The notes: generated from the letters alone by a model not told the origin. A stretch of DNA of 64,000 nucleotides from Gremmenia infestans (GCA_032629725.1 JAFEVB010000027.1:496001-560000), one strand, 5' to 3'; counted from the first letter of the stretch, positions 21,747 through 33,639 are shown. Made by a program: numbers and translations.

Positions 21747-23353
21747 TCAGGTGAAGCGTCCTTTTTTCTTCGGGTCCGAGGTTTCTTCTGCCTTTCTTTT
21801 GGCGGTGTGTGAACAACGTGCTGAAGCTGCAGCGGAGATCATACGTGCGTTGCTTCCCTCGAATTTCAATGCTGCCTGCATTGCACCCCTAAGGACCCTT
21901 TTCTCGCCTAGTCGAACATTCACAGCCATCGTAGTTCGGTGTGGAAGCTTCGATTGCTGCAGTAGCTTTTCGTCTTCCTCAATTGTCGTTGCATAATCCT
22001 CTTGTCTCCGCTCGAGTAGGAACGCAAGGACTTGGCCAACGAGTTCTGTTGAAAGTTTTGACCGACTTGGCAAGACAATCTGGGAGTCAAAGAGTGCCTT
22101 CAGATTCTGGTCGTCTAACAGAATGATATACAAGAGAGCGAGGAGATCGTCTGGAATGGCTGGTCCATCGGGTCCGGGGTAAGCAAGGTCATATGAAAGT
22201 TCGTGTATACCTTCTCGTTCTGCAATTTCAATTCGCGTCGACATTTGATTGTGAGTCAATGGGTCCATTGATATACCATTGGCAAGCGTGAGTGGTCTCT
22301 CGGTAAGGTAGAACAAGATGAACTGTGTTGTTAACTCAGCAACGTCGTATCCAGCGTAATTGTCTGTAATATATCCATAACGGCGTAGGAGGTCGGATCG
22401 AGGAAGTTGGCCGTAGTCGTTAAAAATCTCTTCTCCCTTGACGATAGGCTTGATGGTTCTCATTTCTAAATCCTCGTTGTCGGAGCTTAACCGGGCGTTG
22501 TTTCGATCGGCATCCGCATTGAGCATATCTGCAAGCGGAATCATAGACAGAACTGTCTTCTCGTCCTCGCCGTCGTCGGAAACGAGCTCGTCAGCGTCCC
22601 CATCATGTTCGGGCTCTTTATCTTCTCCGTCCTCGGGAATATCGAATGCGTATGCCATAATTATAGATGCGACACGGTGATGGAGCTCGGCATTGCGCTC
22701 ATCGAGTGGAGTGATGTGAGCAGCGAACATTTGTTCTGCTTCTTTCCTTCCAATCTTCTTCACCACAGTGCTTGCTTGTAGTTCACGGAGCTCGGATTCG
22801 GACCAGAAGATGAGACTTTCTAATTGTCGAGGTAGAATAGCGAGATACGGAGCCCACTTTGAATTCGATCGTTGGCCTTCTGTTACCATGGCGGCTGTCA
22901 GGGCCTTGAATGTTGGTCAGCGACTTTCCAATTTTGAGAAATGAGGAACTCACGAGCCAACTCGGCATTCTGGATATGGCGTCCTTCGAAGCATCGTCAC
23001 TGATGCTAGCGAGAGCGTTGCTGACGTTGAGAACTGCAGAACGTGGGATGCTGAAAACGACCTCATCCTCCGCGAAGTCTGCGGCGGCAACTGAAAGGTG
23101 GTTAGGACAAGTTCTAGAAAATGATTTGAGACCCCGAGCAAAACAGATGCATGGTCCGAGTATAAGAATCCAGAATCCTTGAAGAGGCAAGAAACAGTAT
23201 GTAATCAAAAAGGTAAGCAGACTTACCGACACCTCGTCCTCGGCCTTCAGAGCGGAGGTCTTTGATTGCCATTTTCGGATTGATCCTTACCCCAATTTCG
23301 GAGAGCCAGGAAACAAAAGCGGCCGTAGCAGCCGTAAACTCGTCGGTCTCCAT
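21747..23353 (-). CDS. RKM4: SET-domain protein lysine methyltransferase, RKM4/SETD6-like
   Basis: Three exons on the minus strand: 23353-23227, 23090-22954 and 22904-21747; 473 residues. The N-terminal GRGRGVVAAADF segment is the first SET block. The middle holds the catalytic core with MIPLADMLNADADRNNA and the NDYGQLPRSDLLRRYGY block, where the Tyr of NDYG is the conserved SET tyrosine. A helical Rubisco-LSMT-type substrate-binding domain follows, and the tail is basic and nuclear-signal-like (AKRKAEE, PKKKGRFT). An acidic insertion (EDGEDKEPEHDGDADE) splits the SET domain, as is common here. Family knowledge: yeast Rkm4 monomethylates large-subunit ribosomal protein eL42. The exact substrate here is inferred. 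Confidence 0.87.
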
Positions 23354-23814
23354 ATCAGCAGCAATTTCTGGAAAAGAGGGTGTGTGGTAAAAGATTGTGG
23401 TTGGAAGGAGGAAAATGGAGGAGGAGTAGTGGGAAGAAAGTAAAGAAAGTATTAGTTGCCCTGAACTCAGAAGCCGCTGACCGAAATTGCTTAGCGAGAG
23501 GCAGGGATCATCGATTTGTGATTCTCAATGTCCCACCAACAACATACTTTCAAATCAAATTAGTGAGAATGACTTTTGGGTTATCAGAAGAGAAGACAGA
23601 TATCAATATAATGTTACAAAAATTCTATCTCGGGTGTATAATGAGTTTCTATATTCATTCCTCTCTGGCAGGCCATTCAATTCTGCGGATGCCGGGTTCA
23701 TAGATTAAACCCGATAAGATTAGATTGTAGCCTCGTCAAGCGGGGTCCTCGAGAAACAAATTGCATTGTCAACTTGGACTGGAACTTATCGACAGCTCAA
23801 ATCTACCCCGAAAT
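23354..23814. promoter_or_regulatory. Divergent promoter, RKM4-like / KAE1
   Basis: A 461-bp gap between two divergent start codons. A GATAAGATTAGAT stretch near 23712-23725 could bind a GATA factor; no other named motif seen. Confidence 0.4.
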
Positions 23815-24864
23815 ATGATTGCCATAGGTCTTGAAGGCAGCGCCAATAAGCTTGGCGTAGGTATCATATCGCATCCTTCACCAGGCAAGCCAGCGCAGAT
23901 CCTCTCCAACCTCCGCCACACCTTCGTAACCCCTCCCGGAGAAGGCTTTCTACCCAAAGACACAGCAAAACACCACCGATCATGGGTCGTTCAACTGGTC
24001 AAGCAAGCTATGGCCGAAGCAAAGGTCATGATAAAGGATGTGGATTGCATTTGCTACACAAAAGGTCCGGGGATGGGGGCTCCACTACAGAGTGTTGCAG
24101 TTGCTGCTCGGATGCTCGCCTTGCTATGGGAGAAGGAGCTTGTCGGGGTCAATCATTGTGTGGGGCATATCGAGATGGGACGGGAGATTACAGGCGCTGA
24201 TAATCCAGTGGTATTGTACGTCAGCGGAGGCAACACGCAGGTCATTGCATATGCCGAGCAACGATATCGAATCTTCGGAGAGGCATTGGATATTGCTGTG
24301 GGAAACTGTCTGGACAGATTCGCCCGGACTTTGGAGATCAGCAACGATCCAGCCCCAGGATATAATATCGAGCAACTGGCAAAAAAGGGGAAAGTCTTGC
24401 TCGATTTACCGTATGCTGTGAAGGGTATGGACTGCTCCTTTGCCGGTATCCTATCCAGTATAGATGTTCTCGCCGCAGAGCTCAAAGCAAACCCAGAGAC
24501 AAAGGATCCCATTACCGGAGAATTTATCACTACGGCCGATCTCTGCTTCACTTTACAGGAGACCGTATATGCCATGTTGGTTGAGATCACAGAGAGGGCC
24601 ATGGCTCATGTTGGGAGCAGTCAGGTTCTGATTGTTGGAGGCGTGGGCTGTAATGAAAGGCTACAGGAGATGATGGGTCTCATGGCTGCTGGTAGAGGTG
24701 GCAGTGTCTTTGCTACTGATGAGCGTTTCTGTATTGACAACGGGATAATGATTGCACATGCTGGTTTGCGGGCATATGAGACTGGATTCAGAACTCCACT
24801 TGAAGACAGTACTTGTACGCAGCGGTTCAGAACAGATGAGATGTTTATCAAATGGAGAGACTGA
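23815..24864 (+). CDS. KAE1: KEOPS subunit Kae1, tRNA t6A threonylcarbamoyltransferase
   Basis: Intronless ORF of 349 residues from the ATG at 23815, whose MIAIGLEGSANK start matches the family. Metal-binding HxxxH is at residues 114-118 (HCVGH). Nucleotide-binding motifs include YVSGGNTQ and VGGVGCNERLQ, and the carboxylate motif is CIDNGIMIAHAG. There is no mitochondrial presequence, so this is the cytosolic/nuclear Kae1/OSGEP, not Qri7. Family knowledge: Kae1 transfers the threonylcarbamoyl group from TC-AMP to A37 of ANN-decoding tRNAs as part of KEOPS. Its end lies 74 bp from the end of the convergent membrane-protein gene. Confidence 0.95.
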   Translation: MIAIGLEGSANKLGVGIISHPSPGKPAQILSNLRHTFVTPPGEGFLPKDTAKHHRSWVVQLVKQAMAEAKVMIKDVDCICYTKGPGMGAPLQSVAVAARMLALLWEKELVGVNHCVGHIEMGREITGADNPVVLYVSGGNTQVIAYAEQRYRIFGEALDIAVGNCLDRFARTLEISNDPAPGYNIEQLAKKGKVLLDLPYAVKGMDCSFAGILSSIDVLAAELKANPETKDPITGEFITTADLCFTLQETVYAMLVEITERAMAHVGSSQVLIVGGVGCNERLQEMMGLMAAGRGGSVFATDERFCIDNGIMIAHAGLRAYETGFRTPLEDSTCTQRFRTDEMFIKWRD

Positions 24865-24938
24865 GCTATCAAAGATCGAAAAACTTTATCCTGGAGGTGT
24901 GATGGGTGCATGGCAACATTGTTGGATTGGGTATCAAC

Positions 24939-25499
24939 TCAAAACCTATCTTCTGAATCATCGTCCTCTTCGATTATGGTCTGTCCAAGCAAAAGTTGAT
25001 TCTCCCTCCGCTTGCTCAACTCCGACTCCAACCATTCTGTTTGCTGCTTCCTGGTCAAAAGATAGTTCTTCAGCCTCGCCGATTCGCTTTTGGATATGGA
25101 GCTTTCCCAGGCTCCCTCGAGCTTCTTTTGCTCCCGCGCAGCTCTGATCGAAGCAGCTGTCCGTCCTGTGTCTTCGGGAACGGCAGCTAGATCAAACATG
25201 GATATGAGGACAGTCGAGAAGATGTGGAGGAGGGATCCTGTAATGACACCAATTACTGCAGCCACTCCTAGATAGATGTAGAGAGTCTTGCGCCCAATTA
25301 GCCAAGCTCAAAAAATATCTGAACTGCCTCAACCTACCTCGAATTTCGCAAGAAGCCTGACTGGTAGCATGAAGCCTGTGATGACATAGCTTCCCAGATG
25401 CAGCACAGGCGCCAGAAGTATGAATAGTGCACGGAAAAGGAGCTTGATTGGTAGCAAGATGTAGGAAAATATGCGAAGGACAATGGCGAACCAAGCCAT
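24939..25499 (-). CDS. Small predicted membrane protein of unknown function
   Basis: Two exons on the minus strand: 25499-25338 and 25286-24939; 169 residues. I do not recognise the family. Residues 1-~55 are strongly hydrophobic with scattered Arg/Lys (IVLRIFSYILLPIKLLF, then LFILLAPVLHL), and a further membrane segment follows (YIYLGVAAVIGVITGSLLHIF). The C-terminal half is hydrophilic, charged and helical (SIRAAREQKKLEGAWE, RKQQTEWLESELSKRRENQ) and ends in acidic EEDDDSEDRF. This suggests two or three membrane helices with a cytosolic coiled tail. The intron is phase 0 with consensus ends. Intron placement and composition support a real gene; its function is unknown. Confidence 0.75.
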
Positions 25500-26132
25500 T
25501 TTTGTGACTTGGGATCAAAGGCCCAACTTGACTAGGACAATGCACTGCTATCACGATAGCGTGGTGAGCATTGTGTTATTGACCAGGCGCGGATGTATAT
25601 CTAATTAGAGGTTGTGGTTGGAATTTACTCGTACTTGGAGGAATTTAGTTGTGATGCCGGTGACGAATGTTTCCTACTTTAGTTAAACTCGGAGCAAAAG
25701 GATCTGGAAATGGAATGGCATGGGATGGGATGGGGAAGATGCACGGACCAAGTGCTTTAGAGGGGGGCTTTCTGGGGATGATCAATCTAGATCTAGATGC
25801 AGTTCTACCTTCACATCTACTGTACTGTACATTACATTTCACATCGAGGTATTTCATCGCCGTACATACGTTATCCTTTTACAATACAGCATCAACCTTG
25901 TCATTTCTATTCTACCTATCTATTCAACCCTTTTGCATATTGCTGCACGCCGTCCCGCCGTTCACCCCTCAACCCTGCATTTATTATTACAGTATCCTAC
26001 AGCTAGCTGCCTATCCTATCTCACTCACTCTCTCATTATCTCACTCTTCCATTCTCCACCAACTCCAGGATGCTCACATAGCTAGCTATCCTACTACAAA
26101 ATTGAATATTCTTCCCAACCCTCTCCGCAAAA
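25500..26132. promoter_or_regulatory. Divergent promoter, membrane protein / SNF1 beta subunit
   Basis: A 633-bp gap between divergent start codons. A pyrimidine-rich leader (~25880-26110) precedes the beta-subunit ATG, as often seen ahead of fungal starts. Confidence 0.45.
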
Positions 26133-27713
26133 ATGGGCAATACTACCTCTGCACATGCCCGAACACACGCGAGCCCACACTCCGGCTCCGCTTCCCCGTC
26201 ATCAAGCCATGAGCCCTCGAGAGCACCTTCCACGCGGAGGGTCCTTCCAGCAAGGTCAGCAGCTGCTCCTGAAGCTTCCTACTCCCAAGCCCGTGGTACA
26301 ACTACAACTGCGACTGGCACTGGCACTAGCACTGGCACTGCGACACATCGCACACGACGACCTTCGCAGGCCCAATCCATCCCCGCAGCACATCTCAATA
26401 CCGGTAGCCCGGTCTCAAGTAGCCCTTCACATCACGGCAGCGCGCCGAAGACGCAGTTGGAAGCGCGGCAGTCGCGAGAAGAGCCAAGGCCTGACTTTCG
26501 AGACGAGCCCAGCAAGCCAGTCGATGTCCCTCTTCCGCCGATAAATACGGAATCATCCTCTGCCTCTCGATCGTACTGCCAGTCCATCGAACCATCCGGG
26601 CCTCTGACCACACAAGATATGTCGTATCACCTCACACGCCCTCCAAGACTGCCACTTCCCATTGAAGAAGAGGTCCACACTCCAGGTTCTCCAATCATTG
26701 CTCCGACGGATATTGAGCCCGCCCCCGTACTTGACCTAGAAACGCTCGATGGCAGCGATACTCTTCCTCGACGCTCTTCTGCACTCAGCAATACTACGAT
26801 CGATGAGGAAGATGCGGAAGAACTACGAGTAGATAAGACAAAGGCCACAGTGCCCACCATTTTCGAATGGCAGGAGGGGAAGGGGGGAGAAAAGGTATAT
26901 GTGACTGGTACTATTTTCCAATGGAACAAGAAGCATAGGCTCCATCCAGTGTAAGTGAACCCTGGATCCATTACGTCTCATTTGTAGATCGAGAAGTACA
27001 CTACTAACAGGTACGCAAGGGACGGTAACCCGACGCTCTTGAGAGCCGTTATCCATGTTCGTCCAGGAACACATCATATTAGATTCATTGTTGATGGAAT
27101 AATGCAATGTTCCAAAAACCTCCCAACTACCGTTGATTTCGGCAACAATTTGGTCAACTATATTGAAGTCAGTGCTGATGACATCCCCAAGCCACCACCT
27201 GCACCTGCAGATCCATCTATTGTACCTAGCACTGCTGCTGGCAGCCAACCACAGGATCCACCCGAGAGCAGTGAGAACAAGCCGTCAGAAGAAGATAGAA
27301 GGACACCAAAGCCTCCAAAGACCAAGCCTGTTCTTCCTCCTGGACGTTATTCCTCACAAGTTCCGCAATATCTTCTTGACCTCGATAAAGCGGAAGACTC
27401 TGCAGCGTATCAGCACGCTGCAGCCGCGATTGAGAAGCTCCCAACGCCTCCTAGTCTTCCTGGTTTCTTGGGCAAGCCGATCTTGAATGCGGCAACTCCT
27501 ATGAAGGACGATAATAGTGTGTTGACAATGCCAAACCACACTGTCTTGAACCATCTGGCTACAAGCAGCATCAAGAACAACATACTCGCCGTATCGGCTA
27601 CGACTAGATATAAGAGAAAGGTAAGTCTCCCCATGCTTATCAGAAAGAAACCCTTCTAAAAAAGACTGTAGTACGTCACGACTATTATGTATAAACCTAC
27701 CGGGGATGAGTGA
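26133..27713 (+). CDS. SNF1/AMPK beta subunit (Gal83/Sip2-like)
   Basis: Three exons: 26133-26950, 27011-27620 and 27672-27713; 489 residues. It starts MGNTTSAH, a myristoylation-type N-terminus, and continues with ~220 disordered residues including a TATGTGTSTGTAT repeat. The CBM48 glycogen-binding domain spans about 238-330 (TIFEWQEGKGG, then GTIFQWNKKHRLHPV, HHIRFIVDG). The C-terminal ASC domain, which binds alpha and gamma subunits, includes QVPQYLLDLD and NHLATSSIKNNILAVSATTRYKRK. A 51-nt intron must be removed to gain the conserved YVTTIMYKPTGDE ending; retention gives the alternative tail VSLPMLIRKKPF. Family knowledge: the beta subunit scaffolds Snf1 kinase and directs its localisation during carbon stress. 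Confidence 0.93.
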
Positions 27714-29514
27714 AAGCACACAGCAGTAGTGCTAATGACCCGCGCGAGCTGCGCTCAGCGTTTGCTTGGCTATATAGACGTAGCCATACACCACCACTTC
27801 TCCAAGATCTAAGATCTTCAGCAGAGTTTTGGGGCTCAATCAATGAGGTACAACATACGATTAGGAAGACTATTTATTCTTGATACCAGACAGAAGGGGC
27901 AACTCCAAACATCATGTGTATGTAAGATTCTGAAGGAAAATGGTCGAAATAAAACAACTCCACTTGATACACTACGTCGACGGTACGGGCAGTATGCAGT
28001 CACAGTATGATGATGTGACTTTTCGATTCAACGCTTGCTGTCAAACTGCTTGTAGAATCTGGCAAAGTCTTGCCTTGCTTCTGTTACGTACATTGCCCCT
28101 ATTTCCGCAAGCGCGAACTCCCTATGAGGCTTAGATGGTTTGAACTTGCTTACCCCATGCTTGTGGGGTGTAGGCTTAGAGGTTCTGCACCGCTTCACAA
28201 CCTCGCTCATCCTCAACCCTAAATAGCGCCCTTCTCTTCCCTGCGACGCAGTCTATCGTGCTTTCCAGCATTTAAGTTTTCTTGTTCACTCGATTTTCCC
28301 CTTTTAAGTTTACTGAAGCGTTGTACCCGTATTATGTCTCCTATAATAACTTCTGCGAATATAAAGCTACTCCAGTAGAGCATAGACTAACTTCCGAGTT
28401 CGCGACGACGCCTTGGATATGTAACCCAGCTACAAGGAATTGAACTCCGAGGAAAATGAAATGCGCCGCCTATGATTGTTGCCAGGAAGAGGCCCCTCGA
28501 TCGAGTGTGTACTGTTCCACGATACTCTAAATAGACCGCGGAGTTACTGTACTCGGCACTTCCGTGTGTTTGCGTCTCGCGTAGAATACGAATTTGATTC
28601 GACTAGATGGAAGTCATTTCCGGTTGCTGGGAATTTATATGTGGTCCTCGACCAAAACTGTGAGCAAGCTGTACGATGTCTAGATGAGCTGTCAACGCAG
28701 CCGGTCTCACGGACGGCATATCCAAGATCTCGCTCTTGGGATAAATTTTTTTTTCATTCTTTGCTGTTATTGTTGATAATGTCGCAAACGTAGGCATACC
28801 CAACCCAGCCCAGCAGACACAACTCTCGAGACCATTACCTTAGTCTTTCATAACTAGCGCTCGGTCTTCATACGCTCACAGCGTCATATAGGACCCGAAG
28901 AACATGAAGGCTCTCCAGACCAGTGAACTCGTCGACCGCACATACCGACATTCGCGTCCTTGACCCGCGAAAGAGAACATTCTTATCCTTTGGATTTGGA
29001 ATTGGAATTATCCTCTACGCCGATACTTACCACCCGTATCTAATGCAAGAGAGGGAGTTGTTGGTTTAACATATTCTTCAACACGGTGCGGGGGGAGATT
29101 TATGGTATTGAAGAATGGACGGTGGGACTTGGGTCGCCGCGTATCAGGAGAAACACTTTGATGTGTGTGCCGCTTGGTTGTCAGACGCCTGCTTTGGTAA
29201 GGAGAGAGGAGGATCCTCGGGTGTATGTAGGGAGGGGATGCTTGCGCAGAAGACTGGTTGTATGGGAGAGCTATCAACGACCTGGATGCGGGACGGTGAA
29301 GACTTACGAGGATCGAAGTCCATTAGGGGGGATTGTGAGAGCTTCACATGGAATTGATGCCTGGTATATTACTTTGATGTACATTAATAACCGCTCAATT
29401 GGAAATCGAACGCTGCAAATGCTGCTAAATTAAATTTAACACCGCGGGCTCTACAGAAGAACACCTCATCTGCAAGTGGCAACACTTATATATATATATG
29501 TACACTTTGAAACT
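27714..29514. other. 1.8-kb spacer without a recognisable gene
   Basis: Both neighbouring genes end here. ORFs at 28028-28216 (minus), 28476-28793 (plus) and 29086-29433 (plus) lack domain-like composition. The 28.2-28.5 kb part is TA-rich and looks like worn repeat sequence, but I could not match an element. Confidence 0.5.
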
Positions 29515-31755
29515 TTATAGCTTAGGGTCCTTCTCCCAGTCAAACACTCTCCTCTTGATCCGAACCCTTGTATCTTGAGCAGGTTTCGAGACCGCGCTCA
29601 TCTTGAGCTGCTTTGGAATCACCCAGCCCGCCTTCTTGTCCGCCGGTACAATATCCCAGAAGACTAATACGCCTGCCACGGCAGCCAGGCATTCTCTTTC
29701 GGCGAAGATACGACCTTTGCACATCGAGGGTCCACCTCCGTACGGACGCTATAGCAATATCAGTCAGTATACTCGCCACATAATGTTGAAGATTAATCTG
29801 ACTGGGGGAGGGGGGCATACAATAGTTCCCGCATCAGTCGAAAGCGTACCATCCTCCTTGGTCACCAGAAACCTCTCGGGCTCAAATTTATCCGGATCCT
29901 GGAAATACTTCGGGTCTGTCATATGCAGCTCGTGCGGAAGCGTTATGTACTCGCCTTTATGCAACATGTACGAAACGGAAGCATCGCTCGTTTTGTCTTG
30001 CGAGATCGTGACGTCTGATGCTACTTTGCGTATAGACCACGGCTTGCTGGTGAGTCTTAAGGCTTCGAGGTATGTGGATCTCAGATGCGGACAGTGCTTT
30101 GAGAGGCCCTCGTGATCGAGCGTGAGTTTCGGAGCTTCGGATATTTTGCCAATAGATTCTCCTTGCTCTACGGTTGCGTATGTTGCAATCTCGGCACGGA
30201 TTTTGGAGGTGAGTTCTGCGTTCGCGAGGATGTAGAGGAGTTGCCAGTAGACGAGGAGGGAGGAGTTAATTATCAGGGGCCAGAGAACCTTGGTGATTCA
30301 GTTGGACTACCCGGATACTGGGTAGGGATAGATAACAACTTACGCTAAGCTCTCCCCTCTCTTTAATTTCGAAATTGTTTTCTGAAGGGTGGTAAGCGTC
30401 ACTCAATAAAGCACGATGCAGTCTGGCTTGGAGGATCTTACTTCGATATACTTCGTTTCTCTTCATGATGAATTCACTCACATCATCCAACTCCCCCCAA
30501 CTATAATTCACGGGCTTTCCTTCAGCAAGAGCATCCAGAGCCCTCTGTTGATCATCCAGCGCTGCCCACAGATTGTTTCGAGCCATGTGAGCCATAAATG
30601 CAGGAGGCCATGGAGTATACCGTGGCAAGCCAGCAAGTAAATAATACATCCCCTCGTCGAAACGATAAGTATCATGGAGAAGATCGGGATATTTGTCCAT
30701 CAGCGCACTTCCAAACATGGCTGAGACAGACGTGTACCCCATTAAATCTCTCATCATCCCGCAAAGATTGATCTCGGTCTCGTTATTAGAAATGTACCTG
30801 GCTTTAGCGATACGCTCCCATGGCTGTAGATCAACTTCAGAGTCAACGAACGAGATCATCTGTGGGATAGTCTGCTCGAGAAGGCGATTACTCTGCTTTA
30901 GCACAACGCCCAGCTGGGGATCCTTCATGAAATAGCCAAATAGGGAATTCAATTCCTGAGAGCTGTTAGCTAGAGCAGATTCCCTGGATGGCATGGTACT
31001 TACATCCCAGCATTTGTCATATTTGGCTTTGGAGCTTTTAGGAAGTCCGAAGAACTTGATACCGTTAGTGCTGGCCTTGGACTTGGAGTAAATCGGGGTT
31101 TATCGGTACGTTTTGTAGAGCAGACCACACCATTGGCTTGAATTGGACAACGGATTCCTTCTGGGTCATTACGCTGCCGGGGCTGGATTAGCGGTGCCGC
31201 ATAGATGGCGTGGGATGTACAACCTTTTGGCCAATCCCGGGTCAGATACTATTTAGGGGTCAGCTATTGGCATTCTAAATTGGAGTAGTCTATTTAAACA
31301 AGGAGGAATGAAAGACCTTACTCACTAATATTAAGAGTCGTACCGCCAAGATATAATCCGAAGATTCCATGCATACTGTGATCTCTAGCAAAATGTCAAC
31401 TTCTGCGAATTGCACTTGAGAAAACCCAAGTACCTTGCCTCACTCATCAACTTGATCGGGTTGTAAATACTAGCAACAATTAACGTCTGACAATATTATA
31501 TCTCAACCCCTCTACTCACAAATCGATTGCATGTCCCACAAACGGGATCCAGTAAGGAGGCATCCAAACGCGCCTTCCTTTCTTGCTACTATCATCGCCT
31601 AGTGACCGTTCACTTAAATAGCGAGTCAAAAAGGCAATTAACACAGGGCCCAGGAATAGGGCAAGAATGATGTTGGGGGTGAGTATTGACGACCAGACTG
31701 AAGATGGTGGGCTGGAATCCTGCGCCATCAAGGGCTCGTGGAAATCGTCCTCCAT
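29515..31755 (-). CDS. Cytochrome P450, membrane-anchored, nine exons
   Basis: Minus-strand exons 31755-31520, 31469-31434, 31384-31326, 31248-31224, 31173-31110, 31054-31004, 30955-30344, 30288-29821 and 29748-29515; 594 residues. A hydrophobic anchor lies at ~28-45 and a Pro-rich hinge follows (MPPYWIPFVGH). The K-helix ExxR is in TYLEALRL. The heme-ligand loop is RPYGGGPSMCKGR with Cys527; it lacks the usual Phe and the Arg two residues before Cys, resembling CYP7/prostacyclin-synthase-like fungal P450s. Exons 2-6 are only 25-64 nt. The apparent frame changes near 31.05-31.2 kb disappear with intron removal (CACTAAC and GCTAAT branch sites), so I regard it as intact. Substrate unknown; no biosynthetic cluster surrounds it. 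Confidence 0.85.
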
Positions 31756-32161
31756 GTCGAAAGGGAGCAAGCAGATGGTCTGATGATTCTCCCGTTTGTA
31801 GAGCCTTGCAAATAGTCGTCCTGAGCCGGGAAGAAAGGGGCTATTGAAAGGGGTTTGTTGCCACGAATTACGTCCTCCTTGCACTTTCTCCGGTACATAT
31901 GTATTCAACTATCAAATTACATCTCGGTCAATTGCCATGCTAGCTCTAGTTTGTAACTTGGCCGTTTTTAACTGATGTGAGGATTGTTCGGAATTTCTGT
32001 TTGTTGTCCTCCTTGCTGACCAAATCCAGATACCCAGCCAATTGGTCTCCACTCATTTACCACAGCCAATCAACTTCAAGCACCAATTTTCCGCTACATA
32101 CTCTACTCTACTGTACTTATCTCAAATTGGGTTTCCCACCCTTGCAACTTCAACATCAATC
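31756..32161. promoter_or_regulatory. Divergent promoter, P450 / HAM1
   Basis: A 406-bp gap between diverging start codons. A frame runs on upstream of the P450 ATG to 31908, but only with a TTG start. No named regulatory motif identified. Confidence 0.4.
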
Positions 32162-32982
32162 ATGGCGCCTCCCAAGCAACTTTTCTTCATAACGGGGAAT
32201 AAGAATAAGCTTGCCGAGTCCAAGGCGATTCTCGGCGATGTGGTAGATTTGCAGTGTCAGGCAATCGATCTGGTGGAGATCCAGGGCACGATTGAGGAGA
32301 TTTCTCTGGATAAGTGTCGGAGAGCTGCCGATGCTGTGAGTGCTTTTATTGCGTAATGTTCTGTTCGTTATATTTATGGGATTTTCTAGGTCAAAGGTCC
32401 CGTGCTTGTTGAAGATACATGCTTGTGCTTTAATGCATTAAAGGAACTGCCAGGACCATACATGTATGCCAAATCATTTCAACGTGGGGATCAAAAGTTT
32501 AAATCTAATCACATGGTACAGCAAATGGTTTCTGCAGGCAGTTGGTACACAAGGACTTAACGATCTTCTTGCTGGTTTCCCCGACAAGTCTGCCCAAGCT
32601 GTATGTACATTTGCATATTGCGAGGGTCCAGGTCACGAGCCAATCATCTTCCAAGGACGCACAGATGTGAGTTTTCCTCCTCCATTACCTATGCAACTTC
32701 TGACAAAATATAGGGCAAGATAGTACCACCGAGAGGCCCAACGAATTTCGGTATGGTATCTCCCCTGAATCTTCCTTCACTCACTCACTTTTGATAGGTT
32801 GGGATCCGATTTTCGAGTATGAAGGCAAGACGTAAGTGTGCAAGACCAAAGCTCCCCCCGTTCATCATCTAACTTCACCTAACTTCGATAGATATGCGGA
32901 GATGGAAAAGGTCGAGAAGAACAAGATCTCGCATCGTTTCCGGGCGCTTGAGAAGCTGAAGGCATGGCTACAGGAGGCATGA
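32162..32982 (+). CDS. HAM1: Inosine triphosphate pyrophosphatase (HAM1/ITPase)
   Basis: Six exons: 32162-32335, 32390-32463, 32522-32666, 32714-32750, 32798-32831 and 32892-32982; 184 residues, the family size. Residues 8-19 hold the substrate-binding FITGNKNKLAES signature. GPVLVEDTCL carries the metal-binding acids, and FQGRTDGKIVPPRGPTNFGWDPIF plus KISHRFRAL are the remaining blocks; several are cut by introns and only appear after splicing. Family knowledge: it hydrolyses ITP, dITP and XTP to monophosphates in the cytosol and so keeps deaminated purines out of nucleic acids. Its stop codon is 24 bp from the end of the convergent FAP7. Confidence 0.95.
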
Positions 32983-33006
32983 AATCATAGACTATAGACC
33001 AATTCG

Positions 33007-33639
33007 CTATTGAGCATTCTCGGTATTGTTCTTTTTCCACTGAGCAAGCCAACTCTCGATCCGTGCAATGTTGCTGTCCATCTCCTCTGTACTGTTGCTG
33101 GTGAGCTCGACCACGATGTCTTCGTCGTATGAATCCCTGGCTTCTTGTAGTAGGACCTCCATAATCTCGGAGTCGAGATTCTCTTGCAATTTTGCTTCGG
33201 GGTAGTTCCTGTTTGCTGGTTAGCACAAATTCTAAGCATGCATGGTTGCAATGCGCACCTTGCTTTCAGTCTGTCGTAAAGTAGTGTGGAATTGACTCGC
33301 AGAACAACCACAAGGTCGATCCAGCTTTTGGGGAACAGGTCGCAAGCGTGCCAGTCGATTATGTATCCTCCCTGCTTCACTTCATCTTCAATCGCATCCA
33401 GTAACTACATTATTAGCCCAAGTCCAATGGTGCATTTGAAATATCCTCACCTTGTCCTCGTCCACGATCCAGCTTTTGAATTCTTCGTCGTAGCCATCGT
33501 GGCAGCCTCGGTCCTTGACAACTTGATTAATCGAGAAGTGTTTCAGACCAGTATTTTCGGCGAGTATTTCGCAGTGGGTAGTTTTGCCCACGCCAGGCGT
33601 ACCAGTCACAATGATGTTTGGCTTGCTTCTTGAGGCCAT
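33007..33639 (-). CDS. FAP7: Adenylate kinase isoenzyme 6 / Fap7 (hCINAP)
   Basis: Three exons on the minus strand: 33639-33451, 33404-33259 and 33208-33007; 178 residues. The Walker A loop GTPGVGKTT lies at about 13-21. A Walker-B-like segment is IIDWHACDLFP and the family-specific RLKARNYPEAKLQENLDSE follows across an intron. Family knowledge: Fap7 is a small nuclear ATPase with adenylate kinase activity that binds uS11 and is needed for the final 20S to 18S rRNA cleavage. With RRP36, RKM4, eEF1B-gamma and uS9m it adds to the ribosome-related genes of this window, but they are dispersed and I infer no operon-like link. Confidence 0.94.

Noticed and set aside
31050..31200. Apparent frameshifts in the cytochrome P450
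   Set aside because: They vanish when two short introns with clear branch sites (GCTAAT, CACTAAC) are removed, giving a continuous conserved protein.
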